IMG/VR virus record: IMGVR_UViG_3300017769_000001 | Coordinates: 62,001 to 126,000 of that record | Reading direction: 5' to 3' (one strand) | Length of the DNA stretch: 64,000 nt | From: a virus | In this document: positions 40,023-48,779 of the stretch, piece after piece | Layout of the letters: every line of letters begins with the position of its first letter | How positions within the stretch are numbered: the first letter of the stretch is position 1 | Made by a program: the position numbers and the translations under genes | The notes under the pieces: generated by a model | Told to the model about the DNA's origin: nothing | What the model saw: only the letters and a program-made list of their open reading frames with translations | The model's database searches: none

Positions 40023-40520
40023 ATGAGTATTGAACAAACCCGCGCAATCGACCGTCCACAGAAGTCATACGAGTGGGAAATCGAAATCGTCGGCCCATCT
40101 ACCGGCGGTCTTGAAGGTCTAAAGGCGTATGCCCAGACAGCGAACATTCCTGAAGAAAGCATTGAAGAAATCGTGATCAACCACAAGTCTGAACGTTCTG
40201 TTCATGCTGGCCGTGTTGCTTCTGCCCGAACTTCAACGATTAACTTCATGGATGACGAAGCACTTACCGTATTCCGGTATATCCGTCAGTGGCAGGAAAT
40301 CATCAAGAACTCGCAAACCGGTGGTGGTGTTCCTCGTTCACTGTACGTTGCTGATATCATCGTCCGCCAGTTCAACTCTGACAGTCAGACTGTAAGCGCA
40401 GAGCATCGCCTGCGTGGTGCCTTCCCGACTTCTCGTGGGGAGATCAGCATGTCTTATGACGCGTCAGAAGTAATGAACTTCGATGTGACATTCAGTTACG
40501 AACGCCTTGATCTGGAATAA
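40023..40520 (+). CDS. 19: Tail tube protein gp19-like
   Basis: At 165 aa it equals T4 gp19 (163 aa). Segments NIPEESIEEIVINHKSERSV and FPTSRGEISMSYDASEVMNF are typical of the tube fold, in which hexameric rings stack into the channel. The gene follows the sheath gene after a terminator and a new late promoter, which would allow separate dosage. Confidence 0.93.
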   Translation: MSIEQTRAIDRPQKSYEWEIEIVGPSTGGLEGLKAYAQTANIPEESIEEIVINHKSERSVHAGRVASARTSTINFMDDEALTVFRYIRQWQEIIKNSQTGGGVPRSLYVADIIVRQFNSDSQTVSAEHRLRGAFPTSRGEISMSYDASEVMNFDVTFSYERLDLE

Positions 40521-40526
40521 TAACTG

Positions 40527-41213
40527 ATGATTAACACCCGACTGAAAGACTTGGTTCCAGCTGGCGGTGAGCTGTTAGGTGACATCATCACCAATCAGCT
40601 CGATCCCCAACTCGGATACATGTGGGAGGTTCGGGTAGAAAGTGCGGATGCTCCGAGAGACTACGAACGGAGCATTCAGCTTTTCGCGAGAAACGTGACT
40701 CTCCCCCAACGATCAGTTGAACCGATTCGCCGTGAGTACATGGGAGAGTCTGTTGTCCATGCCGGATACTCTTCGGATCCAAAACAGATTCGAGTGACTT
40801 TCTGGGATGACAAGCGACTTATCGGCTACCGATATTTCAACGACTGGATAAACCAGTTGTCGGATCCGATGTATGGTCGTCAAGGACGCCAGACAATGAC
40901 TCGGAAGAAAGTCGTAATGAAACTCAAAGACAGGACTGACTTCTTCGTGGGTGTTGAGATTGAGTTCACTGGGGCATTCGTTTTCAACATTGGGGATGTT
41001 ACTCTGAGTTACGATGAAAGTATTCCTTTCTTGTTTAACGTCGGTATCCAATACGATGACATGTTGATGAACGGAACTCGTTACAGCATGGAAGAAATTA
41101 AGAATGCTTCTGGTAATTCTGATTTCTTTTCTAAGATAAACAAACAGTTAAACGACAGAATCAGCGCAGCGAAAAACAAGGCATCCGATTTCATTGGCGG
41201 GTTAGGAGACTGA
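40527..41213 (+). CDS. Tube-fold baseplate protein (gp48/gp54-like), 228 aa
   Basis: Residues 25-190 repeat the tube pattern (FARNVTLPQRSVEPIRREYM; FNIGDVTLSYDESIPFLFNV), with a helical C-terminal extension. In T4 gp48 and gp54 are tube-like proteins that start tube growth on the baseplate; this gene and the next are the natural candidates. It lies 6 nt after gp19. Confidence 0.75.
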   Translation: MINTRLKDLVPAGGELLGDIITNQLDPQLGYMWEVRVESADAPRDYERSIQLFARNVTLPQRSVEPIRREYMGESVVHAGYSSDPKQIRVTFWDDKRLIGYRYFNDWINQLSDPMYGRQGRQTMTRKKVVMKLKDRTDFFVGVEIEFTGAFVFNIGDVTLSYDESIPFLFNVGIQYDDMLMNGTRYSMEEIKNASGNSDFFSKINKQLNDRISAAKNKASDFIGGLGD

Positions 41214-41214
41214 A

Positions 41215-41958
41215 TTGAGCTACGAACAATTTGAAACGTATGAGAAGAATCTACACAAGCGCAGGGTTTCAGAACCTGCTCGCGCTTATCTGTGGGCGGT
41301 CGAACTTCCTGACCTGACTGTCGATCCTTCTAACGGGTCAAAGTCTGAAAGCTTCTCTAAAGCATCCTCGGATCTAAAAAGCAGATTCCTCCCCGTTGAT
41401 ATGCAGTTGGTGAATACGCTTGTGACATCAATCACCACGCCGTTCTTCACATTTGATACTGACAAGGTAACGAGTGGTAGTACGTTCTGGTACAAAGCCA
41501 CACATAACGACATTTCAAACATCTCCATGACTCTCGAAGAGCAGGAGAATGGTGTTGTCTGGAATTACATCAACAACTGGAAGAATCTGATGCTTGCTTC
41601 AAACGGCGGACAAAACCCTCCGGCGTTCTACAAGCGAGATATTACTTTTCTTCGTCTCGACCTGATGAAGATGCAGTTTCAAAAATTTGTTTACAGCAAC
41701 TATTTTATCAGTGAAGTATCTCAGATCACAAATGACTATACATCAAATGCAGCAGTGCAGTATAATCTGACGTTTACTGGTGATAGTCTACTTCCGGTAT
41801 ATACCCTTGAAGGTGCTGCGCTTGAGGCTAGATTGGAGAGAGCATCTCAGCTTCTTGGCGGTGTCGAGATTCCTTACGATCCATTTGCGTACTCCGGAGT
41901 TCCTGCACCGGCAATTTCCAATTTACTTGGAACCATCGCCTCAAGGGCTCTGACTTAA
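41215..41958 (+). CDS. Third tube-fold baseplate protein, 247 aa, TTG start
   Basis: The start is TTG at 41215, with GGAG placed correctly and no usable ATG. The body (MQLVNTLVTSITTPFFTFDT, then YTSNAAVQYNLTFTGDSLLP) follows the same tube layout as the two genes before it. Probably the other of the gp48/gp54 pair, capping the hub or the tail end. Assignment between the two is not possible by eye. Confidence 0.65.
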   Translation: MSYEQFETYEKNLHKRRVSEPARAYLWAVELPDLTVDPSNGSKSESFSKASSDLKSRFLPVDMQLVNTLVTSITTPFFTFDTDKVTSGSTFWYKATHNDISNISMTLEEQENGVVWNYINNWKNLMLASNGGQNPPAFYKRDITFLRLDLMKMQFQKFVYSNYFISEVSQITNDYTSNAAVQYNLTFTGDSLLPVYTLEGAALEARLERASQLLGGVEIPYDPFAYSGVPAPAISNLLGTIASRALT

Positions 41959-41960
41959 CG

Positions 41961-41968
41961 CGTAAATA
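41961..41968 (+). promoter_or_regulatory. Late promoter
   Basis: CGTAAATA, 25 nt before the ATG at 41993. Confidence 0.65.
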
Positions 41969-41992
41969 GTAATATCAAAAAGGAGCGGAACA

Positions 41993-42856
41993 ATGGGAAA
42001 CCCTACCCCTGATAAGATGTTCATGGATAATCCCCCTGAACAGCCAAAAGAAAAAGTCGACCTATCACCAAAGGTATATGAGCCAGTCGAACAACCAATT
42101 GATGCACACGTGGATTCCCCCGTTGGCAACGTTGTAGATCTTCCTTCAAAGGGTCTGCTTGGTTACCCGGCTTCGATCACCCACCGTGAGATTATGGCTG
42201 GCGACGAAGAGATTCTGAAATCTTCGACGAACAAAAACTTCAGTCGAACCGTCAACAAAGTTCTGAAGTCCATCTGCAACAACGCAGAATTCTTCGATGA
42301 CATGTATGTTGGCGACCGGGATTATGTGATGATCCATATCTGGGCAAACACATACGACTCTGAGAAAGAGTTTGAAGTGAAGTGTCGCCACTGCCAACAC
42401 AAAGACGACATGAAGATCGATATCTTCAGATTGGATTCAATCGACCCGAAAGATAACATGCCGTCAAGACTTCCGATGCGAGTATCAAAAACCGGTGACA
42501 CAATCAAACTTCGATTGGTTACTGTTCGCGATGACAACAACGCAGAAGAGTACATGGCGAAGAACCCGAACGCCGAAGTTTCTACGGAGACCCTGCACTA
42601 CGCTCTGGCGATTGAGTTTGGGCGTCCGATGAGCATTGCTGAACGGATTCAATATGTCCATGAGAACATCACGGCGAAAGAACTGGCGACGATTCGGGAA
42701 TTCCATCGTCATTTCAGCTTTGGTCTGGATACAAGCTTTGAACATACGTGCTCAGAGTGTCAGGGGGTCACTCGTGGAAATATTCCCTTTCTCCCCGAGG
42801 ACATTATCAATCCTCAAGTACGAACAGATCTTGAGCAGCTACTACGATCTCAGTAA
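41993..42856 (+). CDS. gp26-like baseplate/tail assembly protein with zinc-finger cysteines
   Basis: The 287-aa protein contains DLPSKGLLGYPASITHREIM (about 49-68), a pattern of the T4 gp26-type baseplate family, and two CxxC pairs (CRHC near 137-140, CSEC near 257-260) that could bind zinc. In T4 gp26 and gp51 act in hub assembly and may serve as tape-measure chaperones. Its last 83 bases overlap a second coding frame (42774-42989), as in lambda-type G/T chaperone pairs. Confidence 0.65.
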   Translation: MGNPTPDKMFMDNPPEQPKEKVDLSPKVYEPVEQPIDAHVDSPVGNVVDLPSKGLLGYPASITHREIMAGDEEILKSSTNKNFSRTVNKVLKSICNNAEFFDDMYVGDRDYVMIHIWANTYDSEKEFEVKCRHCQHKDDMKIDIFRLDSIDPKDNMPSRLPMRVSKTGDTIKLRLVTVRDDNNAEEYMAKNPNAEVSTETLHYALAIEFGRPMSIAERIQYVHENITAKELATIREFHRHFSFGLDTSFEHTCSECQGVTRGNIPFLPEDIINPQVRTDLEQLLRSQ

Positions 42857-42989
42857 GGTTCTTGGCGGGGATCCTGTGAGCTATAGACAAATGCCTATGG
42901 CTCATATGATTTACTTTAACCGAAGGTTGAGTAAAGATATCAAAGATAAAGATCCGTTTATCTATCCACACCCTCCGATATCCCTCTGA
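42774..42989 (+). CDS. Overlapping small ORF or frameshift extension, up to 71 aa
   Basis: The frame reads LKYEQILSSYYDLSKVLGGD and then PVSYRQMPMAHMIYFNRRLS, protein-like well beyond the end of the 287-aa gene. It may start at GTG 42774, with AGGGGG upstream, or be reached from the longer frame by a +1 shift near the CCC-G at 42794-42797. Position before the tape measure fits a second tail chaperone, like T4 gp51 or lambda gpGT. Which route is used cannot be told from sequence. Confidence 0.6.
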   Translation: MEIFPFSPRTLSILKYEQILSSYYDLSKVLGGDPVSYRQMPMAHMIYFNRRLSKDIKDKDPFIYPHPPISL

Positions 42990-43003
42990 CTGACATGGCA
43001 AGC

Positions 43004-43011
43004 CCTAAATA
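43004..43011 (+). promoter_or_regulatory. Late promoter
   Basis: CCTAAATA, 38 nt before the ATG at 43049. Confidence 0.7.
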
Positions 43012-43048
43012 ACCTCATATCTACAAAAGGTTTATTTGGAGCTTGCCA

Positions 43049-45316
43049 ATGTCTAATCGCAACTACCGTCCAATCGAAAGTATCAGACTTGAAGCTGAAC
43101 TGTCACTAGCAGATTTTCTTTTCGATCAAGAAATTATTTCAGAAAGTGCCTATGCAATTGAGTACATGGGAACCAAAACTTTCGACCTGATGGAGTCTGC
43201 GTCTCGAAGCAATTCTCCCGGTTACTACTACGGAAAGGGAAAGGACGCAATTTACTATGTTGATTTCAGAAACATCTGGAACAACGTAAAAGACTATCCG
43301 TCAACAGAAGACGTTTATCGAGTATTTCACCCATCTGTCCAAAACGTAGAGGCGAATACAGCCACTACATGGTCGTCAAGGGTTCTTAACAAGTTTCTGG
43401 GCGGAAATAAAGGCGATCCCGGAGTACCGGAGGCTCGAACTGAACTCGTCGCTAAGACGACCAGAGAGCGCACAGATCTCGAAAAGAAAATCCGTGCTGG
43501 TGAAGCAGAAGAGCTTGCCGATGACTTTGGCGAATATTCAATTGACGGTGGGTATCAGCGAAAGTCGTCTCGTTCTGGAAACATTGAACGAGCATCTACC
43601 CTGTTCCCCGGTGAGCTTTACAGCGACCAGTCTCGGATTCCGAAGCGTCGTTGGGGTTCATGGTGGAAGCGGTTCCTGAGAGCAAGAACCAGCGTAGCAG
43701 ACCCAGAAAGCGGATTGCTGGCTATGCGCAAATGGTCGAAGCACTTCATTATGGGGTATCAGATCACTCCGAATCTTTTATTCGAAATCTGGTACAACAA
43801 CATGGACAGTACATTCAGCGTCCATGACAAATACGGGAACGTGGTTCAGCGTGGCGACAGTATTCCTTTGATTCGCGATGCTCTTAACGTTCTGTTCCAT
43901 AATGTGGCAGATGCAAGTCCCAAAGACGCAGAAATCCTCAACATGAGAACTCCGAGCCTGCGTCGTGTGAATCAGGACATTGAAGCAGCACTGTCTGGCA
44001 GCGTTGATTCCGCACGGTCATACGCGGAACGTGTTCGTGATCGTAAAGAAAAGACAATCCAACAACAGGAAGCTGAACGCAAACGTCGTCAGGAAAAGGA
44101 AGAGCGCGGTATTGAGCTTGGTGCTGACATCCGAGGCGAAGAAACTCGCAAATCTGAAGAAGAGACAGTTCAAAGTTTCCGTGACCGCGTGAAGAACGCT
44201 GTGAAAGACAAAGCGAAAGAAGCTGCAAAACAGGCTGCTGACAACTATAAGCAATCTACTCAATCTGGTGTTGCTTCTCCTTCCTATGCGAAGAACACAA
44301 AGCAGACAGATGATGTTTCTGATGAAGCTGCTCGTCGCCGTGAGGCTCGTCAGGCAGAAGCCATGCGTCGTGAAGAAACACGTGATGCTGAACGCAAGCG
44401 TAAGATGGAGACCGAAAAACTGAAAGCCCAGAGTGAGCTTGCAGCGAAAATCGACGATCTGTCTCAAGAGCTTGAAGACATGCGTTCTGATCCTGCTTAC
44501 TTCGACGATGAAGCTACTCGTCAGGAAGAGATCAGAAAGGCTGAACAGGAACTTGCTGATGTCCAGAAAGCTGTTGCTGAATATGAAGACGACGATTTCG
44601 ATTCTCGTCTGAAGGCCGAGTTTGAAAAGCTGAACAAAAAGATCGAAGCAAGTAACAAGCGTCGTGAGAAAAAGAAATCAGATGATTCACCTTCACTGGA
44701 TGACTATGTGAACTCCGGGAAGAACAAGAAAAAGAAATCTGTGAATGAGTCTGCGATTGATGACCTCCTTGGCGGTCAAGCCGACAATGATGCTGAGTTC
44801 GATCTTCAGGATTACGATATGAATCCTCTGTACCGTCCAGAGGTTAATCGAGAAGTCGAACAAACCAGACAGAAGGCTGAGAACAGTCCGTTCACAAAGC
44901 AGCTGATCAATAGCATGTTCTTGGAAGGGTTCGTTCAGGTATACGATCAGACTCGTGTGAAAGACAACCGTACGTTCATTCGTCGTATTTTCGACCGACT
45001 GAAGATCTTCCGTGGAAGGGTTGAACCTATCGCACTCCCGTCTCGAATCGTTTCCAGCTACATGAAAGTGAAAGGATTTTTTGCTGGGGCGCAGGCGCGT
45101 GCGGATTTCATCATCGGCTACACCATAAATGATGTTGCCAACTTTGAGATCTGGTATGTGCAGGAGATCAGCGCGGATGGAACCCAGCAGTATGCGAGTT
45201 TCTATCTGTATGATGTCACTGCAATGAAAATCATTCAGAAGAACATCCCGCATTACAGAAACGCAGTTCAACTTCTGATCCTGAAGATCGGATCTGAGGA
45301 TACAAAGGGAGCTTAA
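43049..45316 (+). CDS. Large late protein: duplicated domain flanking a charged coiled coil, 755 aa
   Basis: Residues 230-300 (FIMGYQITPNLLFEIWYNNM and on) and the C-terminal 90 residues (FIIGYTINDVANFEIWYVQE and on) look like copies of one alpha/beta domain. Between them about 300 residues of Glu/Arg/Lys-rich coiled coil hold many ERKRR-type segments. GGAG precedes the ATG at 43049. It lies between the chaperone genes and the tape measure. A tail or hub structural role is inferred; no family is recognised. Confidence 0.65.
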   Translation: MSNRNYRPIESIRLEAELSLADFLFDQEIISESAYAIEYMGTKTFDLMESASRSNSPGYYYGKGKDAIYYVDFRNIWNNVKDYPSTEDVYRVFHPSVQNVEANTATTWSSRVLNKFLGGNKGDPGVPEARTELVAKTTRERTDLEKKIRAGEAEELADDFGEYSIDGGYQRKSSRSGNIERASTLFPGELYSDQSRIPKRRWGSWWKRFLRARTSVADPESGLLAMRKWSKHFIMGYQITPNLLFEIWYNNMDSTFSVHDKYGNVVQRGDSIPLIRDALNVLFHNVADASPKDAEILNMRTPSLRRVNQDIEAALSGSVDSARSYAERVRDRKEKTIQQQEAERKRRQEKEERGIELGADIRGEETRKSEEETVQSFRDRVKNAVKDKAKEAAKQAADNYKQSTQSGVASPSYAKNTKQTDDVSDEAARRREARQAEAMRREETRDAERKRKMETEKLKAQSELAAKIDDLSQELEDMRSDPAYFDDEATRQEEIRKAEQELADVQKAVAEYEDDDFDSRLKAEFEKLNKKIEASNKRREKKKSDDSPSLDDYVNSGKNKKKKSVNESAIDDLLGGQADNDAEFDLQDYDMNPLYRPEVNREVEQTRQKAENSPFTKQLINSMFLEGFVQVYDQTRVKDNRTFIRRIFDRLKIFRGRVEPIALPSRIVSSYMKVKGFFAGAQARADFIIGYTINDVANFEIWYVQEISADGTQQYASFYLYDVTAMKIIQKNIPHYRNAVQLLILKIGSEDTKGA

Positions 45317-45319
45317 TAG

Positions 45320-47734
45320 ATGCTCATTGAAAGAGAAGCAATTGACAATTGGGATCCATCCGAGCCACGAACCAACGGAAGACCTGCTGGTTCTGGTCTT
45401 GATATCGTTTCTCTGTCAAAAATCGGGATTGATGTAAATGTAAAGGAAATTGAAGACTCGACTGTCAATAATCTGACGATGGCGATGACTCAGAACCAGT
45501 TCAAAGTTCGTGTCATGAACCTGAAGTCTGGAATTATCACACCGTTGACGGATTACTTCAACTTCCGATTCCAGCAGCAGGATTCTGTGGAGACCCAACG
45601 CCATAAAGAGTCTATTCTTTATAGTGCAGACTTAAAGCGTACAATCGAGCGAGTGAACGCCCGTAGCGATTTCGCTCTCGTGAACAGTTTCCGAGAAACG
45701 TATTATGGCTTGACAAAATCAATCACGTCCGCCATTGGGACGGTGATTACCCCTGTTCTGAAAGGGATCGGATTCGTTCTCTTCGGGACAAAGGATAAGG
45801 GGAAGACGGTCGTTCAGGCGATTGAAGAACAAACTCAGTTCCTGAGAACTGGCAAAATCTTCGAAAGCAGCAACATGTTCTCTCGCTTCATGCGACGTGG
45901 TCTTGTTGGTAGTGCTGTTGCAGGTGCTGCTGATCTTGTTGGATTGGGGAGACAAGCAGCCCAGAGAGCAGAAAGAAAGCGTGCTGCTGGAGAAGACCGC
46001 ACAATTCGTGAGAATATTGTCACACAGATGGGCATCTGGTGGGGTACGTTTGGGGATATTGAGAAATTCGACACCAGACGGAACTTCGCCCCGGATTCTT
46101 CTGAGTTCCGACAGGAGTCTCTGTTGGATCGCATTCGCTTGTCATCTGAGGCGTTCTTAGAGTTCTTCCGGGACTACAGTGGTAAGATGTTTGATGAAGT
46201 TCGAATGATTAACATCAACCTTGCCAATTACTTGAAGAAATCTCCGGATACATCTGAAGCTGCGAACGAAGAAAATTACGAAGTTGAAGAGAAGCTCTTC
46301 AGTCGGGTGACCCAAGCAATCCATCAAGCAAACGATAGCTCAATCGTTGCCATGGCTGCTGGGTACGATAACATCGTCAGAAATGACAACGAGAACATGC
46401 GGGAATCAATACGCATGTCTTCTTTTGACAACTTCAGAAATTCTCAAATCCTCAGAAATATCAACGAGGAAATGAAGCAAACAAACAGTCCGGTTCTGAC
46501 TCCGTTCGAGAACCGTATGCTCGAATCAAGCAATGCACAGTACGAGCAGCTGCTTGAAGCAAATGAGCTGGCTCGTATTCGTGAAGAAAGAAGAAAAGAA
46601 TCAATCGAAGGTTCCGGTGGTCTTCTCGGTGCTATTACTGGGCTTCTGTCTGGTGCCGCTGGGCCTCTTGCTTCCCTTGGTAAGAAGTTCATTATTACAC
46701 CTATTATGGGTGCTATTAAAGCAGGCGGTGCTTGGATTGCCAAGAACGGATTTAAAGTATTGCTTCGTGCTCCATTCGCCAAGGTGTTTGCCGTTGGTAT
46801 GGTTTCAAAACTGTTATACGACCATATTCTTCGCCCTACTGTATCTTGGTTCGATAACACATTCGATACTGAAATTGGAGCGAAGCTTGATTCGATTACT
46901 GGGTGGTTCTCTGAAAAATTCGGAAACATGGTCGATTGGATTAAAGAAAAACTCCAAGGCGTTCCTGTGATCGGAAGACTGTTCAAGGAAGATAATGTCT
47001 CTGTTCCTGAAGTAGAAGAACCAGCAAAACGAAAAGAAGATTCAGTCAGCGCAGTAGACACCGCGAAGAATTTCGGTAAATGGTATGGAAAGCAGTTTAC
47101 TGAAATGGTTAGAACTGGTTCTACTGCCCTTGGTGGTATTCTGGATCGCGGTCGTGGATTTGTTCGGGATTGGTTCAGTTCTGATGAGAGCAATGTTAAT
47201 GGGGTCGTAAAAAGACCTTCATCATCAGATGTCTTTAGCTTTGCGAGGGACACTGCAAACAGAGCGTATTCCGGAATCACTACAGCCGCAAAGAATACTC
47301 TGAAGATCAGTCAGGCGTTTGTTGGAGAACTGTCAGATTCAATTCCGAAAGCGATTGAAGAAGGTATCGACAGGCTTCGTGGATATGACTACGACGCATT
47401 TGAGAAAATGCGAGCATTAGGACTATCGCCGCTGTCTATTGCAGATAGTGCGATGAGTTCAGTAATAAATCCTCTGTCTCCAAATACGTCAGATCTGGTT
47501 TCTGAACAGATGGTACTCGCTGCGTCCGAAAGTAAGCGAATGGCGTTCGAACAGGTTGAACTAATGAAACGCCAGAGAGAAGAAGCAGCCGCATTCAATC
47601 GCAGGTTTCTTGAAGTTATGCAGGCCGTTGCCGGGAATACTGAAGCGACTGCTGGTGCAACCATGGCTGGCGTTCGTGCGACAACCGAAATGCAGCGAAG
47701 AAAAGACACATTAGACGTACCGAAGGATATGTAA
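45320..47734 (+). CDS. Tail length tape measure protein
   Basis: At 804 aa it is the longest protein of the tail operon. Mostly helical, with a hydrophobic middle part (SGGLLGAITGLLSGAAGPLA; KVFAVGMVSKLLYD) near residues 430-510, as in tape measures that later insert into the host membrane. It lies between the tail assembly genes and the hub genes. Sequence similarity to T4 gp29 is not obvious; assignment is by position, length and composition. Confidence 0.75.
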   Translation: MLIEREAIDNWDPSEPRTNGRPAGSGLDIVSLSKIGIDVNVKEIEDSTVNNLTMAMTQNQFKVRVMNLKSGIITPLTDYFNFRFQQQDSVETQRHKESILYSADLKRTIERVNARSDFALVNSFRETYYGLTKSITSAIGTVITPVLKGIGFVLFGTKDKGKTVVQAIEEQTQFLRTGKIFESSNMFSRFMRRGLVGSAVAGAADLVGLGRQAAQRAERKRAAGEDRTIRENIVTQMGIWWGTFGDIEKFDTRRNFAPDSSEFRQESLLDRIRLSSEAFLEFFRDYSGKMFDEVRMININLANYLKKSPDTSEAANEENYEVEEKLFSRVTQAIHQANDSSIVAMAAGYDNIVRNDNENMRESIRMSSFDNFRNSQILRNINEEMKQTNSPVLTPFENRMLESSNAQYEQLLEANELARIREERRKESIEGSGGLLGAITGLLSGAAGPLASLGKKFIITPIMGAIKAGGAWIAKNGFKVLLRAPFAKVFAVGMVSKLLYDHILRPTVSWFDNTFDTEIGAKLDSITGWFSEKFGNMVDWIKEKLQGVPVIGRLFKEDNVSVPEVEEPAKRKEDSVSAVDTAKNFGKWYGKQFTEMVRTGSTALGGILDRGRGFVRDWFSSDESNVNGVVKRPSSSDVFSFARDTANRAYSGITTAAKNTLKISQAFVGELSDSIPKAIEEGIDRLRGYDYDAFEKMRALGLSPLSIADSAMSSVINPLSPNTSDLVSEQMVLAASESKRMAFEQVELMKRQREEAAAFNRRFLEVMQAVAGNTEATAGATMAGVRATTEMQRRKDTLDVPKDM

Positions 47735-48453
47735 TGTCAACAACACTCAATAAAATCGAAGAGCTTTATCTTAGCAACCCGGAGTCGGTGCTGACAATTA
47801 TCCAGAAGGATGATGAGGGAAGATATCTGAGGAAAGTGAGGGCACCACTTCCAGACGGGTTTGGTATGTCTGTTGGGTCGGCTTTCACTGACCCTCAGAA
47901 TATTGACCTTGCAGCACACACAGGAGCTGGCAGATTCGGCCAAATCCTTTCTGTGGCAATGCGTGGTGCTTCTGCTTTAACAGGTTTCTCTACACGAGCG
48001 GTTCAGAACAGTAACACATTCTATGCTGGGCCTGAACCTACTGAAATTTCATTTGAGATCCGATTTGATTCTTTCTACTCTGCGTACCACGAAGTCGTGG
48101 TTCCCGCTGCTCGTCTTATGATGATGAGCGTTGGTACAGAAAGAACCCTGAAAGATCTCAATGAAGTCGTTAAGGGAGAACTGAAAACAGAAGAGCTGGC
48201 AGCAACGAATGAGGAAGTCGATTCAATCATGACTAATTTCGGTTTGATCAAGTCTGCTGGGGAATGCATCATAAAATTCGGGAAGACGATGACAATACCT
48301 CGTGCGTATGTCTCTAGTGTTGGGACTAAATTTTCGAACGTCGTCGATAACCAAGGCTACCCGATTTCATGTGATTGTTCTGTAACCATCAAAGTGATCA
48401 GAAACCCAACCCAGACAGAGGTTGGTGCCAAGTACTTTGGAGGTATAAGATAA
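47734..48453 (+). CDS. Baseplate/tail hub-proximal protein, 239 aa
   Basis: Residues 95-239 (FYAGPEPTEISFEIRFDSFY; IPRAYVSSVGTKFSNVVDNQ; CSVTIKVIRNPTQTE) resemble the tube-like adaptor proteins that sit after the tape measure in contractile tails. The ATG overlaps the stop of the tape measure gene by one base. The next gene encodes a LysM-like protein, the common partner of such adaptors. The exact T4 equivalent is uncertain. Confidence 0.6.
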   Translation: MSTTLNKIEELYLSNPESVLTIIQKDDEGRYLRKVRAPLPDGFGMSVGSAFTDPQNIDLAAHTGAGRFGQILSVAMRGASALTGFSTRAVQNSNTFYAGPEPTEISFEIRFDSFYSAYHEVVVPAARLMMMSVGTERTLKDLNEVVKGELKTEELAATNEEVDSIMTNFGLIKSAGECIIKFGKTMTIPRAYVSSVGTKFSNVVDNQGYPISCDCSVTIKVIRNPTQTEVGAKYFGGIR

Positions 48454-48779
48454 TGATTTATAAGAGAAAATTCCTCTACAAACGTGAGACGGTCGGGGGA
48501 ATTCGAGAGCTTGACTACCTACAGACTGAGTTATTCAACCAGCAAATGGATACTGCTTTCGAGTTCACTATCACAGCATCAACTGCGTTTCGTCCGGATC
48601 TGATATCGAAACAAACCCTGAGCAGCTATCATTATGGATGGTTGATTATGGATTACAACGACATTCTGGATCCGTACGAAGAGCTTTATGTTGGTCGTGT
48701 CTTGAGAATTCCTAAATTAGACGACTACTTCCAGTTTTATAATGAAAACAGTGTCGTCAATAAGGAAGACCGTCAATGA
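48453..48779 (+). CDS. LysM-like / gp53-like baseplate protein, 108 aa
   Basis: The segment YHYGWLIMDYNDILDPYEEL followed by YVGRVLRIP is the pattern of the small LysM-like domain found in T4 gp53 and in Mu-type baseplates, where it ties hub and wedges together. The ATG overlaps the stop before it (TAATG) and the gene overlaps the hub gene by 4 nt. Confidence 0.7.
   Translation: MIYKRKFLYKRETVGGIRELDYLQTELFNQQMDTAFEFTITASTAFRPDLISKQTLSSYHYGWLIMDYNDILDPYEELYVGRVLRIPKLDDYFQFYNENSVVNKEDRQ

Noticed and set aside
46444-47280. 278-aa minus-strand frame inside the tape measure gene
   Set aside because: Antisense shadow; low-complexity Ser/Arg/Pro sequence and no promoter or ribosome site.
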